Of a stretch of 64,000 nt of DNA, positions 9,287 through 18,279 are shown piece after piece (positions within the stretch are counted from its first letter, which is position 1; each line of letters starts with the position of its first letter). The notes beneath the pieces are model-generated. The model did not search any database. It saw nothing but the letters and a program-made list of their open reading frames with translations, and was not told the origin of the DNA. The DNA lies in assembly GCA_045805805.1 (NCBI GenBank), contig JBJMKO010000044.1, positions 32,782 to 96,781 of the forward strand, written 5' to 3'. The translations under genes were made by a program, and so were the position numbers. This stretch comes from VRUE01 sp045805805 (GTDB taxonomy: Bacteria > Actinomycetota > Thermoleophilia > Solirubrobacterales > 70-9).

Positions 9287-12200
9287 GTGAGCCTCCGTCC
9301 GCTTATCGACCTCGCTGCCGAGAACGAGCGCGTGCACGCGCTCACCGGCCGCGCGCGCGATGCCGCCGCCGGTGGCGAGAAGGTCGAGGTGCCGGCCTCG
9401 GCGATGCTGCGGCCGCTGCTGCTGGCGACGCTGCTCGATGACGACCGCGGCCTCGCCGGCCGCCCGGCCCTGCTGGTCGCCGCCGACGACCGCTCCGCTC
9501 GCGATCTCGCCGCAGACCTGCGGGCCTACCTTGCCCCGCGCCGGGTGCGCCTCTACCCCTCGCGCGGCACCGGCTTCGCCTCCCACGTAACGCCGCCGCC
9601 TCACCTGGTCGGGCTGCGGATCGACGCCCTCGACGCGCTGGGGCGCGAGGACGATGCGATCGTGGTCGCCGGCGCCACGGCCCTGGCCGAGGCGGTTCCC
9701 GACGCCGCCCTGCGGCCGGCCGGCTTGGCGATTGCCAAGGAGGAGGAGATCGACCTCGAGCGGGTGGTTCGGGATCTCTCGGCGGCCGGCTACCACCGGG
9801 TCGAGCAGGTCGAGGAGCGGGGTCAGTTCGCGGTCCGCGGCGGCATCCTCGACGCCTTCGGCGCCACCGAGGAGCGCGCTGTGCGGATCGAGCTCTTCGG
9901 CGACGAGGTCGAGACGATGCGCTGGTTCTCGACCTTCACCCAGCGCTCCCTGGGCGAGGCCGAGCGGGTCGAGCTGGCTCCGGCGGCCGAGCTCGACGCG
10001 GAGCACCGCGAACTGGCCGAGCTCGCGGCGATGGAGGCGGCCGAGGAGGAAAAGGAGGCGCCGAGCGTGGCCGAGATCCTGCCGCTGGAGCGCTTCGGCC
10101 CGCCGCTTGCGCTGGTCCCCGACTCCGCCGCCGTGATCCTCGCCGCCGCCGAGGAGATCGAGCCGGCCCTGCGCGACCACTGGGACGACGCGACCACGGC
10201 GATGCACGCCGACGACGCCTGCCACCTCTACGTCGACGTCGCCACGCCGCTAGCCGAGCGAGCCACCATCTCCTTCGTCGCCCCCAGCACAATGGACCCC
10301 ACGGACACCCCGCCGACGGGCCTAAAACCGGAGCCCGGCTCCGGTTTTAGGCCCGTCGGCCTCGGGGAGGCCTTTCGGGCCGCCCGCGCTGAGTCGCCGG
10401 CTCGCAGTGTCAAGGAGGCTGAGGCGGAGTTGGAGAAGCAGGTTCGCTCCGGTTACCGCACTGTCGTTGCCTTCGACGACCGCGGCGAGGCTGAGCGGGC
10501 CCGCTACGGCCTCGACCGCCTCGACGCGAAGCTGCTCGAAGGCGGGCGGCTCTCGCCCAACCCCGCCCTGACCTTCGCCGAGGCGCGCCTGCGCGAGGGC
10601 TTCGTCAGCCCGGAGCTGCGCCTTGCCGTCTATCCCTTCCGCCGCCTCGTCCACCGGCGCCGCCAGGCCGAAGCCCGGGTCCCCGGCGCCGCCCGTGGCC
10701 GCCTCGCCTTCAGCGACCTGCGGGTCGGCGACCACGTCGTCCACGAGGACCACGGCGTCGCCCGCTTCGCCGGCTTCGAGACCCGCGAGGTCGGCGGCGT
10801 CACCCGCGACTACCTCTACCTCGAATACAAAGGCGAGGACCGCGTCTACGTCCCCACCGACCAGCTCGCGAAGCTGAGCCGCTACGTCGGCGCCGGCGGC
10901 GAACCGACCCTCTCGGCGCTGGGCGGCAAGCGCTGGCAGAACATGAAGGCGCGCGCCCGCAAGGCCGCGGGCGCCCTCGCCGGAGAGCTGCTCAACCTGT
11001 ATGCCGAGCGGCGGACCCGCAAGGGCCACGCCTTCGGCGCGGACGGCGAGTGGCAGATGACGATGGAGGCTGCCTTTCCCTATCGCGAGACCGCCGACCA
11101 GGTGGAAGCGATCGAGTCGGTCAAGGGCGACATGGAGGCTGAGCAGCCGATGGACCGCCTCGTCTGCGGCGACGTCGGCTTCGGCAAGACCGAGGTGGCG
11201 CTGCGGGCCGCGGTCAAGGCCGCCGCCGACGGCAAGCAGGTGATGATGCTGGTGCCGACGACGATCCTCGCCCAGCAGCACTTCGGCACCTTCCGCGAGC
11301 GGCTTGCCGACCTGCCCTTCCTCGTCGAGGGGGTCTCGCGCCTGCGCAAGCCGGCCGAGGTCAAGGCCGTCCTCGCCGACTTCGAGGCGGGAAAGGTCGA
11401 CATCCTGATCGGCACCCACCGCCTGCTCTCCCGCGACGTCCGCGCCAAGGACCTCGGCCTCGTCATCGTCGACGAGGAGCAGCGCTTCGGGGTCAAGCAG
11501 AAGGAACTGCTGCGCCAGCTGAAGCTCAAGGTCGACGTGCTGGCCCTCTCGGCGACGCCGATCCCGCGCACGCTGCAGATGAGCCTTGCCGGCCTGCGCG
11601 ACATCTCGACGATCGAGACGCCGCCTGAGGGACGGCGCCCGGTTCGCACCTACGTCGGTCCCTACGACGAGGCCTTGGTGGCCAAGGCGATCCAACGTGA
11701 GCTCGAGCGCGGTGGCCAGGCCTTCTTCCTCCACAACCGGATCGACTCGCTCCCCGAGACCGTCGAGCGCCTGCGCGGCCTCGTGCCGAAGGCGCGCTTC
11801 GCCGAAGCCCACGGCCAGATGGACGAGACCCGGCTCGAGGAGACGATGCTCGGCTTCCTGCGCGGCGATGCCGACTGTCTGGTGACGACGACGATCATCG
11901 AGTCGGGCCTCGACATCCCCAGCGCCAACACCCTGATCGTCGAGCGCGCCGACCAGCTTGGCCTGGCCCAGGCCTACCAGATCCGCGGCCGCGTCGGCCG
12001 CTCTCGCGAGCGCGCCTTCGCATACATGCTCTACCCCTCGGCCGAGGCGCTGACCGAGGACGCGGCGGCGCGTCTCTCGACCCTTGCCGACCACACCGAG
12101 CTCGGCTCCGGCTTCAAGATCGCGATGCGCGACCTCGACATCCGCGGCGCCGGCGATCTGCTCGGCGACGAGCAGTCCGGGCATGTCGCCGCGGTCGGCT

Positions 12201-12739
12201 TCGAGCTCTACTGCCAGATGATCGACGAGGCGGTCGGGGCCGCGCGCGAGGCCGCGGGAGAGGGGGAAGCGCCGGAGCCGGTCCGCCTCGACGTGCCGGT
12301 AGACGCCTACCTTTCCGCCGCCTTCATCCCCTTCGAGGCGGCGAAGATCGACGTCCACCGCCGGATCGCCGCCGCCCGCGAGCCGGGCGAGCTGCGGGCG
12401 ATCCGCGACGAGCTCGACGACCGCTTCGGCCCGCCGCCGCCGCAGGCGGAGAACCTGCTGGCGCTACAGCGGGCGCGGATCGAGCTGGGGCTGGCCGGCG
12501 CCCGCAGCGTCGAGTTCCGCGGCGGTCGCCTCAGCGTTACCGGGGTCGAGCTCGACTCCGCCGGCGCCACCGTTTTGGCGGAGGAAGCCGAGGGGGCGGT
12601 ATACGAATGGCGCGAGAAGACAGCCGCGATCCGCGTGCCCGACGAGCCCGAGGCGCGCCTGGCGGCGGTGCTGGCGATGGCGGAGGGGATCCGGGAAGCG
12701 AGGCGCGCCCAAGCCGCCGAAGAGACCGTCGCGAGCTGA
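9287..12739 (+). CDS. mfd: Transcription-repair coupling factor Mfd with in-frame palindromic insert
   Basis: 1150 residues from GTG 9287 (an upstream ATG at 9264 is out of frame). Mfd removes stalled RNA polymerase and recruits UvrA. Visible order: UvrB-like N-terminal module (about 1-330), RNA-polymerase-interacting domain (FSDLRVGDHVVHEDHGVARF, about 470-560), then the RecG-like translocase with Walker A CGDVGFGKTEVAL, DEEQ box and LSATPIPRTLQMS, the TRG motif region, and the C-terminal autoinhibitory domain. Residues about 342-358 (PTGLKPEPGSGFRPVG) come from palindrome A2, in the linker between the UvrB-like part and the polymerase-interacting part. Confidence 0.97.
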   Translation: MSLRPLIDLAAENERVHALTGRARDAAAGGEKVEVPASAMLRPLLLATLLDDDRGLAGRPALLVAADDRSARDLAADLRAYLAPRRVRLYPSRGTGFASHVTPPPHLVGLRIDALDALGREDDAIVVAGATALAEAVPDAALRPAGLAIAKEEEIDLERVVRDLSAAGYHRVEQVEERGQFAVRGGILDAFGATEERAVRIELFGDEVETMRWFSTFTQRSLGEAERVELAPAAELDAEHRELAELAAMEAAEEEKEAPSVAEILPLERFGPPLALVPDSAAVILAAAEEIEPALRDHWDDATTAMHADDACHLYVDVATPLAERATISFVAPSTMDPTDTPPTGLKPEPGSGFRPVGLGEAFRAARAESPARSVKEAEAELEKQVRSGYRTVVAFDDRGEAERARYGLDRLDAKLLEGGRLSPNPALTFAEARLREGFVSPELRLAVYPFRRLVHRRRQAEARVPGAARGRLAFSDLRVGDHVVHEDHGVARFAGFETREVGGVTRDYLYLEYKGEDRVYVPTDQLAKLSRYVGAGGEPTLSALGGKRWQNMKARARKAAGALAGELLNLYAERRTRKGHAFGADGEWQMTMEAAFPYRETADQVEAIESVKGDMEAEQPMDRLVCGDVGFGKTEVALRAAVKAAADGKQVMMLVPTTILAQQHFGTFRERLADLPFLVEGVSRLRKPAEVKAVLADFEAGKVDILIGTHRLLSRDVRAKDLGLVIVDEEQRFGVKQKELLRQLKLKVDVLALSATPIPRTLQMSLAGLRDISTIETPPEGRRPVRTYVGPYDEALVAKAIQRELERGGQAFFLHNRIDSLPETVERLRGLVPKARFAEAHGQMDETRLEETMLGFLRGDADCLVTTTIIESGLDIPSANTLIVERADQLGLAQAYQIRGRVGRSRERAFAYMLYPSAEALTEDAAARLSTLADHTELGSGFKIAMRDLDIRGAGDLLGDEQSGHVAAVGFELYCQMIDEAVGAAREAAGEGEAPEPVRLDVPVDAYLSAAFIPFEAAKIDVHRRIAAAREPGELRAIRDELDDRFGPPPPQAENLLALQRARIELGLAGARSVEFRGGRLSVTGVELDSAGATVLAEEAEGAVYEWREKTAAIRVPDEPEARLAAVLAMAEGIREARRAQAAEETVAS
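10313..10359. repeat. Family A palindromic element, copy A2 (perfect)
   Basis: 47 nt: two perfectly complementary 23-nt arms around one central base, arms beginning CCGACGGGCCTAAAACC. Lies inside mfd and is translated in the only one of three frames that has no stop. The other two frames would read TAA or TAG, because the arms contain CCTAAAA and TTTTAGG. Confidence 0.95.
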
Positions 12740-12793
12740 TTCGCCGGGACGCAGGACGCCCCCCTTCATTCATTTGATTATGCTGCCCCGTCG

Positions 12794-14089
12794 GTGGCGT
12801 CGAATCAGCAGCAGAGGAGGAAATCGGCGGGGTTGAGGCGCCTTGCCCTGTTCGCCTTCGCGGGGCTGCTCGTCCTGCTCTTCGTCGGCTTCGCCATCGC
12901 CCAGGGCATCGGCAGCCCGAGCGTTGCCAGCGGCGACGTGGCGGTGATCGAAGACGCGCCGGAGGGTCTCGGCACGATCACGGAAGCCCAGTTGCGGCAC
13001 GCGATCGTCGTCGCCGCGGCCGCGGGCCAGGTGAAACCGGTGCCCAAACCCGGCGACGAAAAATACGACGAACTTCAGAAAGCAGCGCTCGGCGAACTCT
13101 TCGAATCGGTCTGGATCCAGGGGCTGGGGGAAGAAATGGGCATCTCGGTGACGCCGAAGGAAATCGCCGAAGAACTGAAAAAAGTAGAAACGCAGCAGTT
13201 CAAAAGCAAAGAGCAGTTCCAGGAATTCCTCGAGGAATCGCACTTCACGCCGACCGACGTCAAAGAACGGATCACGACTCTGATCTTCAACAAAGAGATC
13301 CAGGCACAGATCCAGGGCGAACCGACGGTGCCGAGCAGCAGCGAAATCGAGGAATACTACGAAGCGGCCAAGTCCAGCCAGTACACGACGCCGGAAAGCC
13401 GCGACATCCGCACGATCCTCAACAAAGACAAGGCCAAGGTCGAAGAAGCCAAGGCCGAGCTCGAAAAAGACGACTCGGTGCAGAGTTGGGAAAAGATCGC
13501 GAAGAAGTTCTCCACCGACCCGGCAACCAAAGGGAAAGGCGGCCTCCAGGAAGGAGTCAGCGAAGGCGGTGTTCCGGAGCCCCTGAATTCCGCCGTGTTT
13601 GCCGCTCCGCAGGGTGAGGTTGAAGAGCCGGTCAAGGATTCGCGCGGCTATGTCGTCTTCGAGGTGATGAAGATCACCCCGGAGAAACTCCAGTCGCTCG
13701 AAGAAGTGAAATCGCAGATCAGCACCCAGCTCGAAGAACAGGCCGCGCAACAGAGCCTCGCGCGCATCGGTCGCAACTTCCAGAGCACCTGGACATCCCG
13801 CACCTTCTGCGCCTCCGAATTCACGATCGAACGCTGTGCCAACTTCAAGGGCACCGGACGCCCCGCCGAAGCCGATCCGGCTTGCTACGAAGCGAGCCCG
13901 AAAAAACCGGCCGAAGCGTGCCCGGCGCCCGTGACACAGGTCAAACCGGCCCAGCCGGGCTCGGTCACCCTGCTCGCGCCCGAAGGCCAGAGGCTGGCTC
14001 AGCGCCCCCACCCGGCCGGGGAAGGCGCAGCCCTTCCCGAAGGCACCGAACTGCCTCCCGGCATCGTGCCCGGCGCCACCGGCGAATAG
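12794..14089 (+). CDS. Membrane-anchored/secreted parvulin-type peptidyl-prolyl isomerase (SurA/PrsA-like)
   Basis: 431 residues from GTG 12794. One N-terminal membrane segment (LALFAFAGLLVLLFVGFAIA), then a SurA N-like helical chaperone region (about 50-185) and a PpiC domain (about 195-300; STDPATKGKGGLQEGVSEGG and FAAPQGEVEEPVKDSRGYVVFEV), followed by a Cys-containing Pro/Ala-rich tail. Assists folding of exported proteins outside the membrane. Lys and Glu are encoded mainly by AAA and GAA, unlike neighbouring cytosolic genes. Confidence 0.88.
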   Translation: MASNQQQRRKSAGLRRLALFAFAGLLVLLFVGFAIAQGIGSPSVASGDVAVIEDAPEGLGTITEAQLRHAIVVAAAAGQVKPVPKPGDEKYDELQKAALGELFESVWIQGLGEEMGISVTPKEIAEELKKVETQQFKSKEQFQEFLEESHFTPTDVKERITTLIFNKEIQAQIQGEPTVPSSSEIEEYYEAAKSSQYTTPESRDIRTILNKDKAKVEEAKAELEKDDSVQSWEKIAKKFSTDPATKGKGGLQEGVSEGGVPEPLNSAVFAAPQGEVEEPVKDSRGYVVFEVMKITPEKLQSLEEVKSQISTQLEEQAAQQSLARIGRNFQSTWTSRTFCASEFTIERCANFKGTGRPAEADPACYEASPKKPAEACPAPVTQVKPAQPGSVTLLAPEGQRLAQRPHPAGEGAALPEGTELPPGIVPGATGE

Positions 14090-14130
14090 CCGCAAGCCTC
14101 CGCTGGCGGCACTAGACTGCCGGGCCTTCC

Positions 14131-15426
14131 TTGAGCGCGATTTCATCTATCCACGCCCGCCAGATCCTCGATTCGCGTGGCAACCCGACGGTCGAGGTGG
14201 AAGTCGTGCTCGACTCTGGGGCGCGCGGATTGGCGGCGGTTCCCTCGGGCGCTTCGACCGGCGAGTTCGAGGCGGTCGAGCTGCGCGACGGAGGCGACGC
14301 CTGGGCGGGGAAGGGCGTCTCGCGGGCGGTCGCCAATGTCAACGGGAAAATCGCCGAGGCCCTGCAAGGTGCCGACGCCGACGATCAGGCCGCGCTCGAC
14401 GCGAGGATGATCGAGCTCGACGGCACTCCCAACAAGGGGAGGCTGGGCGCCAACGCGATCCTCGGCGTCTCGCTCGCGGCGGCGAAGGCGGCGGCGATGG
14501 ATGCCGGCGAGCCGCTCTTCCGCTACCTGGCGGCGCTCTACGGCGGCGATCGGCCGCGCCTGCTGCCGGTGCCGATGATGAACGTGCTCAACGGCGGTGC
14601 CCACGCCGACAACTCGGTTGACTTCCAGGAGTTCATGGTCGTTCCCGCCGGGGCGGGGAGCTTTTCGGAGTGCCTGCGGGTGGGAACCGAGGTATTTCAC
14701 GCGTTGAAGAAGAGCCTTGTCGCCGCCGGCCACTCGACCGCGGTCGGCGACGAGGGTGGCTTCGCGCCCAACCTCGAGTCCAACGAGGCGGCCCTACAGG
14801 CGGTTCTGGCCGGCGTCGAGGCCGCTGGCTACGAGCCCGGCGCAGACGTCTTCATCGCCCTCGACCCGGCCACCAGCGAGGTCTTCGAGGGCGGCGCCTA
14901 CGTGCTCGAGCACGAGGGCCGTTCGCTCTCGCCCGGCGAGATGGCTTCCTACTGGGAGGACGCCTGCTCACGCTACCCGATCCTCTCGATCGAGGATGGC
15001 ATGGACGAGGAGGACTGGGACGGCTGGAAGCTCCTCACCGAGAAGCTGGGGGAGCGGGTGCAACTGGTCGGCGACGACCTTTTCGTCACCAACCCCCAGC
15101 GCCTGCGCCGGGGCATCGAGGCCGGCGTCGGCAACTCGATCCTGGTCAAGGTCAACCAGATCGGCACCCTGACCGAGACCCTGGAGGCGATCCGCATCGC
15201 CTCCGAGGCGGGCTACACAGCGGTGATCTCGCACCGCTCGGGTGAGACCGAGGACACGACGATCGCCGACCTCGCCGTCGCCACCGGCGCCGGCCAGATC
15301 AAGACCGGCGCCCCGTCGCGCTCCGATCGCGTCGCCAAGTACAACCGCCTGCTCCGCATTGAGGAGGAATTGGGCGACTCCGCGACCTTCCCCGGCTTGC
15401 AGGCGTTCCGTCAACGGTCGAATTAG
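14131..15426 (+). CDS. eno: Enolase
   Basis: 431 residues, usual length, from a TTG start. Interconverts 2-phosphoglycerate and phosphoenolpyruvate. Visible: substrate-loop VPSGASTGEFEA, GDEGGFAPN with catalytic Glu, metal ligands in FIALDPATSEVF, SIEDGMDEEDWDGW and LVGDDLFVTN, catalytic Lys in ILVKVNQIGT, and the signature ISHRSGETEDTTIADLAV. Followed 36 bp later by an ftsB/divIC-like gene, the order typical of Gram-positive genomes. Confidence 0.98.
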   Translation: MSAISSIHARQILDSRGNPTVEVEVVLDSGARGLAAVPSGASTGEFEAVELRDGGDAWAGKGVSRAVANVNGKIAEALQGADADDQAALDARMIELDGTPNKGRLGANAILGVSLAAAKAAAMDAGEPLFRYLAALYGGDRPRLLPVPMMNVLNGGAHADNSVDFQEFMVVPAGAGSFSECLRVGTEVFHALKKSLVAAGHSTAVGDEGGFAPNLESNEAALQAVLAGVEAAGYEPGADVFIALDPATSEVFEGGAYVLEHEGRSLSPGEMASYWEDACSRYPILSIEDGMDEEDWDGWKLLTEKLGERVQLVGDDLFVTNPQRLRRGIEAGVGNSILVKVNQIGTLTETLEAIRIASEAGYTAVISHRSGETEDTTIADLAVATGAGQIKTGAPSRSDRVAKYNRLLRIEEELGDSATFPGLQAFRQRSN

Positions 15427-15462
15427 TGAAGGAATGCGGGGCCCGACCGCGTAGGAGCGGGC

Positions 15463-15831
15463 ATGGCAGCGCGCGCCCAGGCGAGGAAAAGGCCCGCAAG
15501 CAGCTCCAGACGACGTCCAGCCGCCCGCAGGCCCACCGCGCGGCGCGGCGCCAGCCGCATCCACTGGGACCGGGTCGGCCGCGTCGCGCTGACACTCGTC
15601 CTCTTCGCGGTCCTCTACTCCTATCTCAACCCGGTGATCGACTTCGTCAAGACCTACACGGCGACCACCGCCGCCAAAGCCCAGCTGCACGAGGCCCAGC
15701 ACGAAAACACCCGCCTGCACTGGCGCGTCCAGCACGCCGACGACGCGATCGTGATCAGCGCCAAGGCCAGGGCTCAGGGCATGGTCGCCCCCGGCGAGAC
15801 GCCGATAGTAGTCCGCGGCCTCTCCGGCTGA
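15463..15831 (+). CDS. FtsB/DivIC-family septum formation initiator
   Basis: 122 residues: basic N-terminus of about 35 residues, one membrane helix (VALTLVLFAVLYSYL), then a short extracytoplasmic coiled coil (AKAQLHEAQHENTRLHWRV) ending in a small beta-like tail. Size, topology and position after eno fit FtsB/DivIC, which links divisome proteins FtsL and FtsQ. Confidence 0.8.
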   Translation: MAARAQARKRPASSSRRRPAARRPTARRGASRIHWDRVGRVALTLVLFAVLYSYLNPVIDFVKTYTATTAAKAQLHEAQHENTRLHWRVQHADDAIVISAKARAQGMVAPGETPIVVRGLSG

Positions 15832-15856
15832 GCGCACCAGTCCCCATGCTCCGCCC

Positions 15857-15903
15857 TTCCGGTGCGCTTTTTGCTCCCTATGGGTACATAAAGCGCACCG
15901 GAA
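15857..15903. repeat. Perfect 14-bp inverted repeat between ftsB-like and glycosyltransferase genes
   Basis: Arms TTCCGGTGCGCTTT (15857-15870) and AAAGCGCACCGGAA (15890-15903) enclose a 19-nt loop. The first arm ends in a T run, so it could end ftsB-like transcription; the downstream ATG is only 13 nt after the second arm, so it might also control the next gene. Confidence 0.75.
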
Positions 15904-15915
15904 CCGGGGCGGGCC

Positions 15916-18279
15916 ATGGTTAGCGCCGGTACATACATCCTGGGTGCCCTCGCTCTGGCAGCCGTGGGGCTGTCTGTGGGCTTCACGGCGTATCGGCTGC
16001 GCCAGAAGCTTCTCCCAAGCTGGAACGGCGTCCCTGCCCGCTTGGTCGAGGCGGTCGTCGCCATCGCCTTGCTCATCTGGCTCGGCGAGATCCTCGGCAC
16101 AGTCGGCCTCTTCTACGACTGGGCCCTGGTCGGCTCGTCACTCCTTCTTGCAGCAGCCGTGCTCCTTTTGGTGCCCATAGAAACCACAACGGAGCACGCA
16201 TCCTCTCGGCCGCGGGTCCTGTCACAGGGGGAGGGGGGCACTGCGGGCGGGCCACGGTCCGTCCTCGACCCCCCTCCCCCTGCGCCACCCCCGGGCGAGG
16301 CGTCTTGGCTGGCGTGGGCCGTGACCGTGGGGGCGATCGCACTGGTCTTCGCGCATTGGGGGCTGACAACGAAGGACGCACTCGACCGGGGCATCTTCAA
16401 CTTCGATTCGCTCTGGTACCACATGCCCTTCGCGGCGGACATGGTGCAGAGCCACTCCACCACCGGCCTGCACTACACAGAGACGGTCTTCACCAACTGG
16501 TTCTATCCACAAAACTCCGAGCTCCTCCACGCGACCGGGATCCTGCTCACGCACCGCGACACGCTGTCGCTGTTCTTGAACTTCAGCTTCCTGGCCCTGA
16601 GCTTCCTAGCCGCCTGGTGCATCGGCCGTCCCTACGGGCGAGGCCACCTAACCGTCATAGCCTCCGCCATCGTTCTCGAGTGCCACACGCTGGTAGTCCG
16701 AGAGCCAGGAGCCGCCAAGAACGACCTTATAGCCGCTGCTCTCTTGCTAGCCGCGGCCGCGATCCTCGTAAACGCCCTACCCCGCATCTCGCGCGGGTGG
16801 CGCGGGGGAGGGGGGTCGAGGACAGCCCGTGGACTGCCCGCAGGCCCCCCTCCCCCGCGACAGGACCCGCGCGCCGGAGAGGTCCGAGGGATGGCGTGGG
16901 CGATCGCCGCGGCCGGCTTGGCCACCGGGCTCGCAGTGGGCACCAAGTCCACAGCCGTGGCCATGGCGGCCGCCCTGACCCTGGCCGTGATCGCCCTCGC
17001 GCCCGCCGGGCGGCGCTGGGCTACCTTCGGCTGGTGGTTCGTCCCCGCCCTGCTCGGCGGCGGCTACTGGTACCTGCGCAACCTGATCGTCGCCGGCAAT
17101 CCACTGCCGCAGGCGACGAGCATCGGGCCGATCTCCCTGCCCCATCCCGAGCGGCTGCAAGAAGGGCGACCGAGTTTCAACATCGTCCACTACCTGACCG
17201 ACACCGGCGTCTGGCGCGAATACTTCGAACCGGGCCTGCACCAGGCCTTCGGCGCACTCTGGCCGCTGGTAATCGCCGCGGCAATAGCAGGCGGCCTGCT
17301 GGCCCTGTTCCGGGCCAGAGACAGCGTGCTGCGCTGGATGGGCGCCGTGGCCCTCTTCGGCCTCCTCGCTTACCTCTTCACCCCCCTAAGCGCCGCAGGC
17401 GCCGAGGGCGCCCCCGTCGGCTTCGGCATCAACATCCGCTACGCCATCCCACCCCTGCTCCTGGCCCTAACCCTCCTCCCAACCGCCCTACCCCCGCCGA
17501 CGGGCCTAATAAAACCGGAGCCCGGCTCCGGTTTTAGGCCCGTCGGCGGGTGGTTTTGGTGGGTGCTGGGGGCGTTGGCGTTGATGCTGGTGCTTACTGA
17601 TCGGTCGGATGCGGTGGTGCGGGACCCGGCGCGCCTGTTTGCCTGGGGGCTGGCCTTCCTCGTCGTGGTCGTGCCGGCGGGACTGTTGTGGGCCAGAGCG
17701 CGTGGAGCGGGACGGGGAGTCGTCGTCGGCGGGTTCGCCGCGCTCGCGCTGCTCGCCGCCGCGATCGGCTATCCGGTGCAGCGGCACTTCCTGGAGCACC
17801 GCTTCCTCAACGACGTCCCGGCAGAAGAACGCGTCCCTGGCGCCAACCTCGACTCGGCCTACACCTGGGCGCGTGACGTCAGCGACGCCCGCATCGGCCT
17901 CGCCGGAACCACCGCCGGCTTCCTTCAGTACGGCTTCTACGGCACCGACCTCTCCAACCACGTCGTCTACCTGGGTGAAAAGGGCCCCCACGGCGCCTAC
18001 AACGCGATCCCCACCTGCACCACCTTCCGAGTCGCGGTAAACGCCGCCAACCTCGACTACCTGGTCACAACCCCCTTCCTCAACTTCATCGACCCCAGCA
18101 CCCCGATCCCCTCCCCCGAGGCGAAATGGCTGCGCAACGGCCCAGCAATCAAGCCAATCAACCGCAGCGGTCCGGTCACCGTATGGAAGCTAGAAGGCAA
18201 GCTAAGCCCCGAGGTATGCGGGCCAGCCAACGCCCCGCTGCGCAGCATCCCGAATACGCCCAAGAGCCGATCTCAGTAG
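15916..18279 (+). CDS. Polytopic glycosyltransferase-family (GT39/PMT-like) membrane protein containing three in-frame repeat inserts
   Basis: 787 residues with at least ten membrane helices. The region FDSLWYHMPFAADMVQ followed by TETVFTNWFYPQNSELLH resembles the first extracytoplasmic loop of PMT/ArnT-type transferases, where catalytic acidic residues lie; GTKSTAVAMAAALTLAVI fits a later helix. Such enzymes move sugars from polyprenyl carriers. Three repeats are translated in loops between helices: B1 (about residues 99-127), B2 (about 293-320) and A3 (about 528-543). The last codons and stop form one arm of inverted repeat C1. Assignment to a specific transferase family is tentative. Confidence 0.7.
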   Translation: MVSAGTYILGALALAAVGLSVGFTAYRLRQKLLPSWNGVPARLVEAVVAIALLIWLGEILGTVGLFYDWALVGSSLLLAAAVLLLVPIETTTEHASSRPRVLSQGEGGTAGGPRSVLDPPPPAPPPGEASWLAWAVTVGAIALVFAHWGLTTKDALDRGIFNFDSLWYHMPFAADMVQSHSTTGLHYTETVFTNWFYPQNSELLHATGILLTHRDTLSLFLNFSFLALSFLAAWCIGRPYGRGHLTVIASAIVLECHTLVVREPGAAKNDLIAAALLLAAAAILVNALPRISRGWRGGGGSRTARGLPAGPPPPRQDPRAGEVRGMAWAIAAAGLATGLAVGTKSTAVAMAAALTLAVIALAPAGRRWATFGWWFVPALLGGGYWYLRNLIVAGNPLPQATSIGPISLPHPERLQEGRPSFNIVHYLTDTGVWREYFEPGLHQAFGALWPLVIAAAIAGGLLALFRARDSVLRWMGAVALFGLLAYLFTPLSAAGAEGAPVGFGINIRYAIPPLLLALTLLPTALPPPTGLIKPEPGSGFRPVGGWFWWVLGALALMLVLTDRSDAVVRDPARLFAWGLAFLVVVVPAGLLWARARGAGRGVVVGGFAALALLAAAIGYPVQRHFLEHRFLNDVPAEERVPGANLDSAYTWARDVSDARIGLAGTTAGFLQYGFYGTDLSNHVVYLGEKGPHGAYNAIPTCTTFRVAVNAANLDYLVTTPFLNFIDPSTPIPSPEAKWLRNGPAIKPINRSGPVTVWKLEGKLSPEVCGPANAPLRSIPNTPKSRSQ
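16211..16297. repeat. Family B GC-rich inverted-repeat element, copy B1
   Basis: About 87 nt starting CGCGGGTCCTGTCACAGG and ending CCACCCCCGGGCG, with complementary G-rich and C-rich arms (GGGGGAGGGGGG/CCCCCCTCCCCC). Same family and orientation as B3 (24697) and opposite to B2 (16791). Lies in frame within the glycosyltransferase-like gene, adding a Gly/Pro-rich loop. Confidence 0.85.
16791..16874. repeat. Family B element, copy B2 (inverted relative to B1)
   Basis: 84 nt; the reverse complement of this segment matches B3 almost throughout, including CTGCGGGCAGTCCACGGGCT and the terminal GCGGGTCCTGTC. It is the second family B copy in the same gene, in the opposite orientation, and is again translated without a stop (SRTARGLPAGPPPPRQDP). 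Confidence 0.87.
17497..17546. repeat. Family A palindromic element, copy A3
   Basis: 50 nt: identical to A2 except for a 3-nt insertion in the left arm (CCTAATAAAACC versus CCTAAAACC). The insertion keeps the reading frame and adds one residue (GLIKPEPGSGFRPVG). Located in a loop between two membrane helices of the glycosyltransferase-like protein. Confidence 0.95.

Noticed and set aside
10322..12358. 678-codon minus-strand open frame
   Set aside because: Antisense shadow of mfd.
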